Below, one piece after another: positions 1 to 8,508 of a DNA stretch of 36,056 nucleotides. Made by a program: the position numbers and the translations under genes. Positions within the stretch are counted from its first letter, which is position 1. Every line of letters begins with the position of its first letter. The notes below the pieces were generated by a model. The model ran no database searches. It had not been told where the DNA came from and saw nothing but the letters and a program-made list of their open reading frames with translations. The DNA is from Haloplanus sp. (GTDB lineage Archaea > Halobacteriota > Halobacteria > Halobacteriales > Haloferacaceae), in contig NZ_JAQCNJ010000088.1 in the NCBI RefSeq assembly GCF_028275055.1, positions 1 to 36,056 of the forward strand, read 5' to 3'.

Positions 1-36
1 CCGTCTTACGGCGGACCGCAGAGGTGGAATCCTCAT
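1..36 (-). CDS. 5' end of an unidentified gene, cut by the window edge
   Basis: An ATG on the minus strand at 36-34 opens a frame of 12 codons (MRIPPLRSAVRR) that runs off the left edge. A minus-strand TATA-like element (tttatat, 77-71) lies about 38 nt upstream, which would give a short leader of about 10 nt. The fragment is too short to assign a family. It is reported because the promoter spacing and the open frame agree; it could still be chance. Confidence 0.35.
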   Translation of the reverse strand, partial: MRIPPLRSAVRR

Positions 37-505
37 GTTTCGTCCGGACTTGAACCGAGTCGGGCGGCCCATATAAACCCGTTGATCGGGTATGCTGGGT
101 CGGCCGACTGGCGTGTGCATCCGAGCCGAGGGCGTCGTGCCCTCGCCGCACTTCGCATTACAACCGAGCGCTCTTAATCACTTAAGACCGTCGGAAGCGT
201 TCCACCGTCGGCAGTCGATTGTGTCGGTTACCGGATCGGTTCCGGGCGCCGGAATCGGCGCCGATGGCGTGCGTAACATACGAAACGCCGGTGGTACACA
301 TAAGCCCGTCGAAGAGGACCGTCTTCGCGGGACGGTTCCATGGGACGAAACGACATGGTGGAAAAGGCGGTGTTGCGCGGCTGGAGGCCGGTCGGTCATC
401 CCCCGCTTGCACGGACGGTCCCGCCGGGGAGCGGCCGCGCGGGCGGACGGTGGTCGTTGCATGGTCAAAGCCCTGTCGGCGCTCGTCGTTCCGCTGTGGG
501 CGGCA
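37..505. other. Gene-poor region between the left-edge gene and MC1
   Basis: About 470 nt without a convincing protein gene. Frames here are rich in Arg, Pro and Ser and lack the acidic haloarchaeal composition. A hairpin at 127-145 has a perfect 7-bp stem (cgagggc / gccctcg) and a 5-nt loop. Further TATA-like spots are at about 172-182 (cttaatcacttaa) and 298-306 (acataagcc). A non-coding transcript is possible; no known RNA family was recognised. Confidence 0.4.
71..77 (-). promoter_or_regulatory. Putative TATA box for the leftmost minus-strand gene
   Basis: The plus-strand run atataaa reads tttatat on the minus strand, in an otherwise GC-rich area. It lies 35-41 nt before the minus-strand ATG at 36. 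It could equally serve a plus-strand transcript into the gene-poor region, but no convincing plus-strand gene follows. Confidence 0.35.
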
Positions 506-817
506 TCACTCTTCGAGGTGTTCGATTCCCTTTTTCGAGACGTTCCCTTTGGTTATCTCTTCACCCATCCAGTCGGGTTTGTCGTCCGGGGCCTCCTGTT
601 CCCACGCCCACGCCTCGAAGATATGGACTTTGTCCGTCCCTTTCTCCCGGAGCCGTATCTCCTCGGCGTCGGCCTCGGCCTGTGCCTCCGAGTCCTCCGG
701 GTCGAGACGGCGGGCCGCCTTCAGCGCGGCCTGTCGGGGCATGTTGCCCGAGAACACGCTGTCCTCTTTACTCTCCTCGCGCATCACGAAATTCCGCTTA
801 CCGTCCTCTCGTACCAT
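506..817 (-). CDS. Non-histone chromosomal protein MC1
   Basis: A 103-residue DNA-binding protein of the archaeal MC1 family, which bends and compacts DNA. Family hallmarks are the N-terminal RNFVMR segment, the central GNMPRQAALKAARRL helix region, and the LREKGTDKVHIFEAW strand followed by a Trp-rich stretch (AWAWEQ, PDWM). Length is close to the 93-residue Methanosarcina homologue plus a short acidic tail. Like other haloarchaeal versions it is more acidic than the methanogen proteins. Its own strong A/T-rich promoter (857-866) predicts an abundant monocistronic transcript. The gene points toward the gene-poor region at the left end of the window. Confidence 0.93.
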   Translation of the reverse strand: MVREDGKRNFVMREESKEDSVFSGNMPRQAALKAARRLDPEDSEAQAEADAEEIRLREKGTDKVHIFEAWAWEQEAPDDKPDWMGEEITKGNVSKKGIEHLEE

Positions 818-856
818 GGTTTCGTACCTCTATGGGAATCGAACACATGCCACAAC

Positions 857-866
857 ATAAATATAT
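857..866 (-). promoter_or_regulatory. TATA element of the MC1 gene
   Basis: The plus-strand run ataaatatat (minus strand: atatatttat) is among the most A/T-rich spots in the window. Its centre is about 44 nt before the MC1 ATG, so a leader of roughly 20 nt is expected. A purine-rich agaggta stretch lies just before the start. Confidence 0.6.
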
Positions 867-1014
867 CGGCAAATCGGGGGGCTTCACGGGGGTGGCGGTG
901 TGAGCGCCGGGCGGAACCGACCGGCGTATCCGTCGCGTCGGGCGGCGGCGGCCGCCGTCGGTGAGTAGACAACACTTATGTGTGTGCTAGGGTGAAAACG
1001 GATAGACACCCCCG

Positions 1015-1212
1015 ATGGTCCGGAAAAAGAAGCTCAGTCCAAGCGGTGCCAAGGACGAGAACGGCGAGTACCACAACGTCCACGTGAACCTCCACGAAGA
1101 CGAACTCGCCGTAGCCGGCATGGATATCGGCGACGAGGTGTTCGTCCGGGTCCGTGACGGCAAGATCATCATTCAAAAGGCCGATCAGGACGACGTGGAA
1201 CACGACTTTTGA
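1015..1212 (+). CDS. Small AbrB/SpoVT-like protein
   Basis: A 65-residue protein with a basic N-terminus (MVRKKKLSPSG) and a core that reads like a single swapped-hairpin AbrB fold: VHVNLHEDELAVAG, then MDIGDEVFVRVRDGKIIIQKA. This type is common in haloarchaea as a free-standing small protein. Many members bind DNA and some are antitoxins, but no partner toxin gene is adjacent. A TATA-like acttatg at 974-980 sits about 38 nt upstream. pyrD starts 66 nt downstream without an obvious promoter of its own, so the two may be co-transcribed. The fold call is family-level; its role is not known. Confidence 0.75.
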   Translation: MVRKKKLSPSGAKDENGEYHNVHVNLHEDELAVAGMDIGDEVFVRVRDGKIIIQKADQDDVEHDF

Positions 1213-1278
1213 ACGGATGAGTGTTCGCGACCGTAACGGGGGGCGGTCGTCGCCGCCAAACGCCGGAGCTAACGACCG

Positions 1279-2334
1279 ATGAACGGATACGACGCGCTCA
1301 AACCGTTGTTGTTCACACTACCACCGGAGACAGCCCACCGGGCCACGCACCGATTACTCCGGGGGGTCCAACACACGCTCGTCGAGACTGCGCTTCGGGA
1401 ACGGTACGCGGTCGAGAACGACCGCCTGCGTACCGAGGCGTTCGGACTCGAGTTCGACAATCCCGTCGGTGTCGCAGCCGGCTTCGATAAGAACGGCGAG
1501 ATCCCGTCGGTGCTGACGGCCCTCGGCTTCGGCCACGTCGAAATCGGCGGCGTCACCGCCGAGCGACAGTCCGGCAACCCGCGTCCCCGTCTTTTTCGGC
1601 TCCCCGAGGACGGCGCGTTGATCAACCGAATGGGATTCAACAACGAGGGCGCCGACCGGATCGGCGCACGGCTCAACAACGCGACCCTTCCGGACGCGCC
1701 CGTCGGTGTGAACATCGGGAAGTCAAAGTCGACGCCACTCGACGAGGCGGCCGACGACTACCGGTACACGTACGACCGGGTGGCCGACGCCGGCGACTAT
1801 TTCGTCGTGAACGTCTCCAGTCCGAACACGCCCGGCCTGCGCGAACTCCAGCACCGCGAGTCGCTCGAACGCATCCTCGGGGGACTGGTTGACGCCGGGG
1901 CCGAGCCGTTGTTGGTGAAGCTCTCGCCGGACCTGGCGGCCCCGGCCATCGACGAGGCTCTCGCCGTCGTCGATGATCTGGACCTGGACGGCGTCGTCGC
2001 CACCAACACGACCGTCAACCGGCCGCCGGGCCTGAGGAATCCGAGTCAGGCAGAACGCGGTGGGCTCTCCGGAAAGCCAATCGAGGAGGAGGCGACGGGG
2101 ATGATTCAGTTCATCGCCGACCGGACCGACGTGCCGGTCGTGGGGGTCGGCGGCGTCACCGACGCCGAAGGCGCCTACCGAAAGATCCGTGCAGGAGCGA
2201 GTGTCGTCCAGTTGTACACCGGGCTGGTGTACGAGGGACCGGGGCTTGCACGCGACATCAACAGCGGGCTCCTCGATCTGTTGGACCGGGACGGCTTCGA
2301 CTCGGTGGCGGATGCGGTCGGCGTCGACCGCTAG
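1279..2334 (+). CDS. pyrD: Dihydroorotate dehydrogenase (quinone), class 2
   Basis: Oxidises dihydroorotate to orotate in pyrimidine synthesis, passing electrons through FMN to the membrane quinone pool. The 351 residues have the class 2 layout. An N-terminal helical extension (1-45) for membrane and quinone contact precedes the barrel with NPVGVAAGFDKNGE (61-74), GGVTAERQSGNPRPRLFR (90-107), NRMGFNNEGA (116-125), GVNIGKSK (143-150) and NVSSPNTPGLR (178-188). Ser181 matches the class 2 catalytic base; class 1 enzymes use Cys. The phosphate-binding end includes GVGGV and LYTGLVYEGPG. The stop codon lies two bases from the convergent valS stop. Confidence 0.96.
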   Translation: MNGYDALKPLLFTLPPETAHRATHRLLRGVQHTLVETALRERYAVENDRLRTEAFGLEFDNPVGVAAGFDKNGEIPSVLTALGFGHVEIGGVTAERQSGNPRPRLFRLPEDGALINRMGFNNEGADRIGARLNNATLPDAPVGVNIGKSKSTPLDEAADDYRYTYDRVADAGDYFVVNVSSPNTPGLRELQHRESLERILGGLVDAGAEPLLVKLSPDLAAPAIDEALAVVDDLDLDGVVATNTTVNRPPGLRNPSQAERGGLSGKPIEEEATGMIQFIADRTDVPVVGVGGVTDAEGAYRKIRAGASVVQLYTGLVYEGPGLARDINSGLLDLLDRDGFDSVADAVGVDR

Positions 2335-2336
2335 TG

Positions 2337-4940
2337 CTAGTTCCGGACGATAACGACCGTTTCGCCCGCCTCGATCATTTCTCCGTCCCCGGTGTAACGT
2401 CGCTCCTCGTCGAGGTCGAACATCTCGGGGGAGAGTTCGGCGCCGTCGGCGTGGAGACGACCGTCTACGGCCTCGTAGTCGTCGGCCTCGATTGCGGCCT
2501 CGATTGCGGGCACCTGTCCGCCGAACTCGGGACCGACCAAGGAGTAGTCCAGATCGACGCCGGCAACGACCGACTCGACCGGGGGCTCCTCATCGACGGA
2601 CTCCAGTTCATCGACGTGCATCACCCGCCGGATATCCTCGGCAAACGCCGAGACGTCGCCGTACACCCGGACCGCGTCCACGTCGGCGTTCATCGACAAC
2701 TGGTTGTCCGATTTGAACTTCCGGAGTGCACCCACCACGGTCATCGCCCGTTCGCCCGCCGCGAGGTCTGCCTCAACGCCGAGTGGCTCCGGCCAGTCGG
2801 TCGTGTGAACGCTCCCCTCGCTGTACAGTTCCCGCCAGAGTTCCTCCGTGACGTGGGCGAGAATAGGGGCAAACAGCTTACAGAAGCGTCGGTGTGCGAC
2901 CTGAAGCGTGTACGCCGCCGACGGGTCCGGCCCGTCGCGGAGGCGTTGTTTGGCGATTTCGAGGTAGTCGTCACAGAACGTATGCCAGAAAAAGGAGCGG
3001 AGGCCGTCACGGGCCTTCGAGAACTCGCGGCGCTCGAAGTGTTCGGAGACGGTCTCGATCTGGTCGTCGAGTTCGGCCAGCAGCCAGCGGTCGATCTCCC
3101 GGAGGTCCGGCCGGGGGAGTCGCTTTTCGGGCGTGAGATCGTCGACGAGTTTCGACGCGTTCCAGAGTTTCCGCATCAGGCGTTCGCCGGCGCGGAGCCC
3201 CTTCTCCTTGTACGGCAGGTCGTCGCCGACGGCGCTGCCGGCGGCCCAGTAGCGCGCGGCGTCGACCGGGAACTCCTCCAGTACCGCGTCGGGTGCAACG
3301 ACGTTCCCCTTCGATTTCGACATCTTCTCCCGGTTTTCGTCGAGCACCATCCCGTTGATCATCACGCTGTCGAAGGGGACCTCGCCGGTGTGTTCGTAAC
3401 ACTTCACGACGGTGTGGAACAGCCAAAAGGAGATGATGTCGTGGCCCTGCGGGCGCACGTTCATCGGGTAGAGTTCGGGGCGTTCGATGGCCATTTCGCC
3501 GACGTCGGCGTCGAACTCCCACCCGGCGTTGATCAGCGGCGTCAGCGAGGAGGTGGCCCACGTATCGAACACGTCGTTCTCCGGAACGAACATCTCACAG
3601 CCACACTCCGGACAGGCGTCGACAGGCGGATCGTCAGAGAGGGGATCGACCGGTAGCTGGTGGCGGTCGGCGATGATCTCGGTGTCACAGTCGTCGCAGT
3701 ACCACACCGGGAATGGGATGCCCGACGACCGCTGGCGGGAGATGGCCCAGTCCCACTGCAGTCCCTCGATCCAGTTTTTGTACCGCGTGAACATCTTCTC
3801 CGGGAACCAGTTCATCGACCGCCCGGCGTCGAGGTACTCCTCGGTTTTGTCGAGCAGTTTGATGTACCACTGCTCGGTGACGAGAAACTCGACCTCGGTG
3901 TCACACCGCTCGTGAACGTTGACGACGTGTGAGATTGGCCACCGGTCCAGCAACGCCCCGGCGTCGTCGAGATCGTCGACGATGCGTTCGCGGGCGTCCT
4001 CGGCGGAGAGGTTCTCGTACTCGCCTGCCACGTCGGTCATCGTCCCCGACTCGTCGATGGCGATCCGGAGGGGAAGGTCGTGGGCCTGATACCACTCGAT
4101 GTCGGTCTGGTCACCGAACGTACAACACATCACGATTCCCGAACCCGTCTCCATATCGACGCGTTCGTCCTCGATGATGGGGACGGTCTGGCCGAACAAC
4201 GGGATGTCGGCCTCCTCGCCAACCAGATACCCGTTCTGGTCGTCGTCGGGGTGGACGAACACCGCGACACAGGCCGGCAGGAGTTCGGGTCGGGTCGTCG
4301 AGATGGTGAACGTCTCGTCGCTCCCCGCGACGCCGAACTCGATGTCGTGGAAGTGGGAATCCTGTTCGGAGTCCTCCATCTCGACCTGCGAGATGGCGGT
4401 TTCGCAGTCCGGACACCAGATGGCGGGGGCGCGCTGGCGGTACTCCCGGCCTTGTTCGTAGAGATCGATAAAGGAGAGTTGGGAGATGCGCTGGACGCGG
4501 GGTTCGATGGTCTGGTAGGTCTCGGTCCAGTCGATGGAGATACCGAGTGCCTGCATCTTTTCGGTGAAGTCCGCCTCGTACTTCGCACAGACGCCGCGAC
4601 ACATCTCCTGAAACACGTCGCGGTCGTAATCCTGATGTTGGACGTCGAGTTCGTCCTCGGCGAGGCGCTCCGATGCGATGCCGTTGTCGTCGTAGCCGAA
4701 CGGAAAGAACACGTCCTCGCCCTGCATCCGGTTGTATCGGGCGACAAAGTCCTGCAGGGTGAACCCGTAGACGTGCCCCCAGTGGAGGCTCCCGGACACC
4801 GTCGGCGGCGGTGAGTCGATGGAGAAGACGGTGTCCGGATCTACAGCCCCCTCGCCCTCGTAGGCGTAGAGATCCTCCTCGACCCACCGCTCCTGCCACT
4901 GTCGTTCGACCGTCTCCGGGTCGTATTCTCCGCGCGGCAT
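2337..4940 (-). CDS. valS: Valyl-tRNA synthetase
   Basis: Charges tRNA-Val. The 867 residues carry class I signatures: HWGH (53-56, the HIGH site) after PPPTVSGSL, and KMSKS (539-543) in the REKMSKSKGN context. An editing (CP1) domain spans roughly 190-340 and includes TTRPE (215-219), which hydrolyses mischarged Thr-tRNA. Cys pairs CPDC (176-179), CDDC (415-418) and CPECGC (443-448) look like zinc knuckles. The C-terminal half has the anticodon-binding helical domain. It starts 83 nt after the pheT stop and has its own TATA inside a palindrome, so it is probably a separate unit from pheST. Confidence 0.97.
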   Translation of the reverse strand: MPRGEYDPETVERQWQERWVEEDLYAYEGEGAVDPDTVFSIDSPPPTVSGSLHWGHVYGFTLQDFVARYNRMQGEDVFFPFGYDDNGIASERLAEDELDVQHQDYDRDVFQEMCRGVCAKYEADFTEKMQALGISIDWTETYQTIEPRVQRISQLSFIDLYEQGREYRQRAPAIWCPDCETAISQVEMEDSEQDSHFHDIEFGVAGSDETFTISTTRPELLPACVAVFVHPDDDQNGYLVGEEADIPLFGQTVPIIEDERVDMETGSGIVMCCTFGDQTDIEWYQAHDLPLRIAIDESGTMTDVAGEYENLSAEDARERIVDDLDDAGALLDRWPISHVVNVHERCDTEVEFLVTEQWYIKLLDKTEEYLDAGRSMNWFPEKMFTRYKNWIEGLQWDWAISRQRSSGIPFPVWYCDDCDTEIIADRHQLPVDPLSDDPPVDACPECGCEMFVPENDVFDTWATSSLTPLINAGWEFDADVGEMAIERPELYPMNVRPQGHDIISFWLFHTVVKCYEHTGEVPFDSVMINGMVLDENREKMSKSKGNVVAPDAVLEEFPVDAARYWAAGSAVGDDLPYKEKGLRAGERLMRKLWNASKLVDDLTPEKRLPRPDLREIDRWLLAELDDQIETVSEHFERREFSKARDGLRSFFWHTFCDDYLEIAKQRLRDGPDPSAAYTLQVAHRRFCKLFAPILAHVTEELWRELYSEGSVHTTDWPEPLGVEADLAAGERAMTVVGALRKFKSDNQLSMNADVDAVRVYGDVSAFAEDIRRVMHVDELESVDEEPPVESVVAGVDLDYSLVGPEFGGQVPAIEAAIEADDYEAVDGRLHADGAELSPEMFDLDEERRYTGDGEMIEAGETVVIVRN

Positions 4941-4972
4941 AGTAGTGCTCGCGTGACGCTACCGGAGCGACC

Positions 4973-4985
4973 GGTGTTAAACACC
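4973..4985 (-). promoter_or_regulatory. Palindrome over the valS TATA region
   Basis: The sequence ggtgttaaacacc is a perfect 6+1+6 inverted repeat. Its A/T centre (gtttaac on the minus strand) sits about 38 nt before the valS ATG, where a TATA element is expected. The symmetry could let a dimeric repressor occlude the promoter, or may be incidental to the TATA sequence. Confidence 0.45.
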
Positions 4986-5023
4986 TCGGTTGGGGGCGAT
5001 CCGCGGATCGTTCGCGGCGGCGG

Positions 5024-6745
5024 TTACGCCAACGCGTCCAACCGGAACTCGAACGCCACAACCGGCAGGTCAAGGTCGTGTTCGACCAGCACTCGCGGGT
5101 GGATCTCACCGATCACACCGACCGTCTCGCCGTCGATCACCACGTCGGCCACACGGCCGTCGATAAACGTCGGGTGGTCGGTGGCGGGGGTCACCAGATC
5201 GACACCGAAGCCCCGACACAGCGCCGCGAGTCGAGACTTGGCGTTCTCGTAGGTAGCGTCGTGACGGGCCAGTGCGGCCGCGACGGTGCGCCGTTCCGCC
5301 ACTCCGGTGTTCTCGTCGTCGTCAGCGTAGGCGGCGAGACCGACCTCCGCGAGGTCCTGTGGGTACGTCCGGTGGGTGTTGTTCTCCAACACCATCAACA
5401 GGGAGGGAAGCGCCCACGTCCGGAGCATGGTGTAGTCCTCGCTGTACGGTTCGGTGATGGTCACCGGTGGGTCGCCGCCGTAGGCCCCGGTCCCGGCCGT
5501 GAGTCCCATCCGGTCGTAGTTTTCGGGCTCCGAAATCATATGGAAGTTGAGCAGATCCTCGAAGCCGAGACCGACAAGACGGGTCCGGGCGGCCGATTCG
5601 AGTTTCGACCGGTCGTGTCGGCTCCCGACGGTCGCCACGTCCGGATACCGGGGGTCGAGATCGTTGAATCCGTAGGCCCGGCCGACGTCGTCGATCAGGT
5701 CGAGGGGGTGAATGACGTCGGTGCGGTACGGCGGGATCGACACCTCGTATGTGCCATCGGTCTCGTCCGGCACCGCGTCGAGTCCGGACCGCTCGAAAAG
5801 GTCGACAGTCTCCTCGACGTCGAGGTCGATACCAAGCATCGACTCGATGCGGTCGTGGGTGACTGTTTTTGTCTCCACCTCGAAGTCCGGACGGACCAGA
5901 CGCCCATCCGGGTAGTCGACCCCCACCTCCTCTATCGTCGCGCCGCGGGCGTCCAGTGCGTAGCAGATCACATTACACATCCGGTCGATGGTCCACTGGT
6001 CGGTCCCTGTCAGTTCGACGAAGAGGTTCCGCGAATCCGTCGACACCTCCGTCCGGCGGCCGTTGATGACCGGCGGGAACGAGAACAGCCCGATCTCGTC
6101 GTAGATAGCGGGATAGCGGTCGTACGCCCCGACGAGCGAGGCGTACGTCTCACCCGTGGGGTGGTCGGCCAGCACCGCCGCGGGCGTCATCTCGCGGTCG
6201 GCATCAAGAGGGACAAACCGGTCACCGTCGGGGGCGACCCCGCGGTAGGTGATCGAGTTGCCGGCCGGGCCGCCGTCGCCCTCCGGATCGTACGCCGCCC
6301 CTTTCAGCATCGTCAGGTCGTGAATGCCGATAGCCCCCTTCGCGCGCTTGCGCCCCATCGTGGCGTGGAGTTTCTCCTGTAACTGGATCAGCGAGTCGAG
6401 GGCATCGTCGTCGAGGTCGACCCCGCGGATCACCGCGCCGGTGACACAGGGTCGCTCGTCGGGCACCGACTCCTCGACGACGATCGTCCAGTCGGCGTCG
6501 TTCGTGTTCGGGACGTACACACCACGGTCGTCGCCGTACTGGTACCGAAGCGACCGGGCGACCCCCTCCACGGAGAGTCGGTCCAGCCGGTCCGGCCCGA
6601 ACTCCAGTTGCAACAGGCCGTCCTCCGTTTCACCTTCGAACTCCAAGCCGAGGGCGAACAGGTCCGTTTTCAACTCCTCGTCGCTTTTCTCGTCGTGTCC
6701 CGTCAACCGTCGAAGCTCGTCGGGGTCGACGTCGACGACGGGCAT
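5024..6745 (-). CDS. pheT: Phenylalanyl-tRNA synthetase beta subunit
   Basis: Non-catalytic subunit of the alpha2-beta2 PheRS. The 573 residues match the archaeal/eukaryal-type beta chain, which lacks the bacterial N-terminal EMAP-like domain. It opens with the typical MPVVDVDPDELRRLTG segment, has a B3/B4-type editing region around 150-265 (VINGRRTEVS, then TIDRMCNVICYALDARG), a B5 wing around 285-360, and a class II-like core at the C-terminus (TITEPYSEDYTMLRTW, then NTHRTYPQDLAEVG). Its ATG shares one base with the pheS stop (TGATG), so the subunits are translationally coupled. Confidence 0.96.
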   Translation of the reverse strand: MPVVDVDPDELRRLTGHDEKSDEELKTDLFALGLEFEGETEDGLLQLEFGPDRLDRLSVEGVARSLRYQYGDDRGVYVPNTNDADWTIVVEESVPDERPCVTGAVIRGVDLDDDALDSLIQLQEKLHATMGRKRAKGAIGIHDLTMLKGAAYDPEGDGGPAGNSITYRGVAPDGDRFVPLDADREMTPAAVLADHPTGETYASLVGAYDRYPAIYDEIGLFSFPPVINGRRTEVSTDSRNLFVELTGTDQWTIDRMCNVICYALDARGATIEEVGVDYPDGRLVRPDFEVETKTVTHDRIESMLGIDLDVEETVDLFERSGLDAVPDETDGTYEVSIPPYRTDVIHPLDLIDDVGRAYGFNDLDPRYPDVATVGSRHDRSKLESAARTRLVGLGFEDLLNFHMISEPENYDRMGLTAGTGAYGGDPPVTITEPYSEDYTMLRTWALPSLLMVLENNTHRTYPQDLAEVGLAAYADDDENTGVAERRTVAAALARHDATYENAKSRLAALCRGFGVDLVTPATDHPTFIDGRVADVVIDGETVGVIGEIHPRVLVEHDLDLPVVAFEFRLDALA

Positions 6746-8283
6746 CAGTGTAACACCTCCGTGTTCCGCAGGAGATCCAGATCACAGAGCGTCCCGTGTA
6801 CGTCGCGGATGTCGTCGAAGCCGTACATGAGCATCAGGAGTCGTTCGAGCGCCAACCCCCACGCCATCACGTCGCACTCGACACCGAGCGGCCGGAGAAC
6901 CTCCTCGCGGAACATGCCGCTGTTGCCGATTTCGATCAACTCGCCCGTCTCGGGATGTGTGCCGAACAGTTCGAAGCTCGGTTCGGTGTATGGGTTGTAG
7001 TGGGGCTTGAACTCCAGGTCGGTGATGCCGAACTGTCGGTAGAACTCCTCGAACGTGCCCATCAGGTCCCGCACCGAGAGGTTTTCCGCCATCACCCAGC
7101 CTTCGATCTGGAAGAATTCGAGCAGATGTGTCGGATCGAGCGTGTCGTTGCGGTACACCTTCTCGACGCTAAAGAACCGCTCCGGCGGGTCGAGGTCGCC
7201 GATCTCGGTTCCAGAGAGGTAGCGCATCGATAACGACGTGGTGTGGCCCCGGAGATCGACCTCGCGGGCCACCGCCTCGGTCCACGGCGAGTGGTAGCCG
7301 TCGCCGTCCTCGCCGACACCCTCTAGGTGCGCCGAGCGGACCCGATCCAGCAGGTCGTCGGGAATCGACTCCATCGGCGGCACGTCGAGTGCGAACTGGT
7401 CCCAGTGGGTGCGCGCCGGATGGTCTTGGGGCATGAACAGGCAGTCGTTGATCCAGAACTCCGAATCGGCGTGGGGCCCCCCCATCTCCCGAAAGCCCAT
7501 ACCGACCAGCGTCTCCTTGACGCGGTCGGCGGTCTGGCGGAGGATGTGAACCGAACCGCCCCGTTCGGCTGGTGCGTCGGCCTCGACGTTGTACGCCGAG
7601 AACTCGGCATCGCGCCACTCGCCGGAAGCGAGCAACTCGGGCGTGAGGCGGTCGATGGTCTCCGCCGTCTCGACGCCCTCCATCAGCGCCGTCACGCCCG
7701 CGTCGGTGAGCGTGACAGAGCGGACGGCTCGCTCGGTTCGGTCGACGAGGCCACGACGGACGAGTCGGTCGAGTGCGTCGGCGTCGTCGGCCTCCGACTG
7801 ACTGCTCGGGGGGCGTTGCGCCTCGTCGTCACCGGGGCAAAGCGACGCGAGCGCCGCCGCCTCCGGATCGGCGTCCGGGTCGGTGTCCGGATCGGCGGTA
7901 ACCTGCCCCGAGTCGATGTCGCCATACCCCTTGCGGGCGTAGTTGGCGAGGGCGATATCGACCTCGGGGCCATCGAGGTCGGCCGCGTCGATAACCTGTC
8001 CCATCGGGACGGCGTCGTTGTCCGCTCCGGCCGCGCGTGCGGCGCGGTAGAGACGGACCTCGGGGAGGCCAACCTCGGCGTACGTCTCGCCCTCGTCGGT
8101 CACCTGGTGAGAGACGGTTTCATCGGTCGATACCTCGACCAACCCCTCGGTTTCGAGGTCGAACGCCGCGCCGGTCACCGTCTCCGGTTTCAGCCCCGTC
8201 GCCTCGCTCAGCCGTTCGATCGTTCGGTCCTCCGTCGCGCTCGCGGCTTCCAACACCGCGACCTGTGAGTCCGGGAGTTGCAT
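6745..8283 (-). CDS. pheS: Phenylalanyl-tRNA synthetase alpha subunit
   Basis: Catalytic subunit of PheRS. The 512 residues start with a winged-helix N-terminal module (1-70) for tRNA contact. An acidic, low-complexity linker (about 125-170, containing DPDTDPDADP) follows, then the class II catalytic core. Motif 2 is around 370-396 (FFSVEKVYRND, then EFFQIEGW) and motif 3 is at 476-484 (GLALERLLM). NPYTEPSFE lines the amino-acid pocket in this family. The ATG at 8283 follows a 14-bp palindrome. pheS is the first gene of a two-gene operon with pheT. Confidence 0.96.
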   Translation of the reverse strand: MQLPDSQVAVLEAASATEDRTIERLSEATGLKPETVTGAAFDLETEGLVEVSTDETVSHQVTDEGETYAEVGLPEVRLYRAARAAGADNDAVPMGQVIDAADLDGPEVDIALANYARKGYGDIDSGQVTADPDTDPDADPEAAALASLCPGDDEAQRPPSSQSEADDADALDRLVRRGLVDRTERAVRSVTLTDAGVTALMEGVETAETIDRLTPELLASGEWRDAEFSAYNVEADAPAERGGSVHILRQTADRVKETLVGMGFREMGGPHADSEFWINDCLFMPQDHPARTHWDQFALDVPPMESIPDDLLDRVRSAHLEGVGEDGDGYHSPWTEAVAREVDLRGHTTSLSMRYLSGTEIGDLDPPERFFSVEKVYRNDTLDPTHLLEFFQIEGWVMAENLSVRDLMGTFEEFYRQFGITDLEFKPHYNPYTEPSFELFGTHPETGELIEIGNSGMFREEVLRPLGVECDVMAWGLALERLLMLMYGFDDIRDVHGTLCDLDLLRNTEVLH

Positions 8284-8295
8284 GCGTCTTCTTGT

Positions 8296-8309
8296 TCGGA
8301 TGCATCCGA
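8296..8309 (-). promoter_or_regulatory. 14-bp perfect palindrome upstream of pheS
   Basis: tcggatgcatccga is a perfect palindrome starting 13 nt before the pheS ATG. A weak TATA-like ctaactga (minus strand) is centred near 8319, so the palindrome falls between the TATA box and the start codon. That is a classical operator position. No other perfect copy was noticed in the window. Confidence 0.4.
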
Positions 8310-8508
8310 GCCGATCAGTTAGGGGTTCCGAAGCGTGGCCCGTCGAGTGGACCGGGTTCGTCCAGCCGCCGGGGGCGGAGTCGACCGACCGTGGTCTCAG
8401 AGTTCGAAAACGAACGCGACCCCGAGCGCGTCGGCCGTGGCGGGTTCGGTCACCGTATCCGTTCGAAACGCGCCGCGGAGCAAAAGCGTTCTGACGGCCG
8501 GGGTGGCG

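Noticed and set aside
41-60. A tRNA T-arm look-alike on the minus strand (ggttcaagtcc)
   Set aside because: The T stem pairs poorly and no acceptor, D or anticodon arms can be folded around it; it fits better as the leader of the left-edge gene.
117-130. A 14-nt match (tgcatccgagccga) between 117-130 and 8301-8314
   Set aside because: In a 36-kb window a few shared 14-mers are expected by chance, and the flanks do not match.
92-964. A 290-codon plus-strand frame spanning the gene-poor region and the MC1 gene
   Set aside because: It runs antisense through MC1, and its composition (Arg, Pro, Ser, His) is not that of a haloarchaeal protein.
2334-3656. A 440-codon plus-strand frame opposite valS
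   Set aside because: It lies fully within valS on the opposite strand, starts at the pyrD stop and has no recognisable motif.
8284-8508. A possible small gene between pheS and trpS
   Set aside because: No frame with a start codon and haloarchaeal composition fits; the gap is taken as the pheS promoter region and trpS 3' region.
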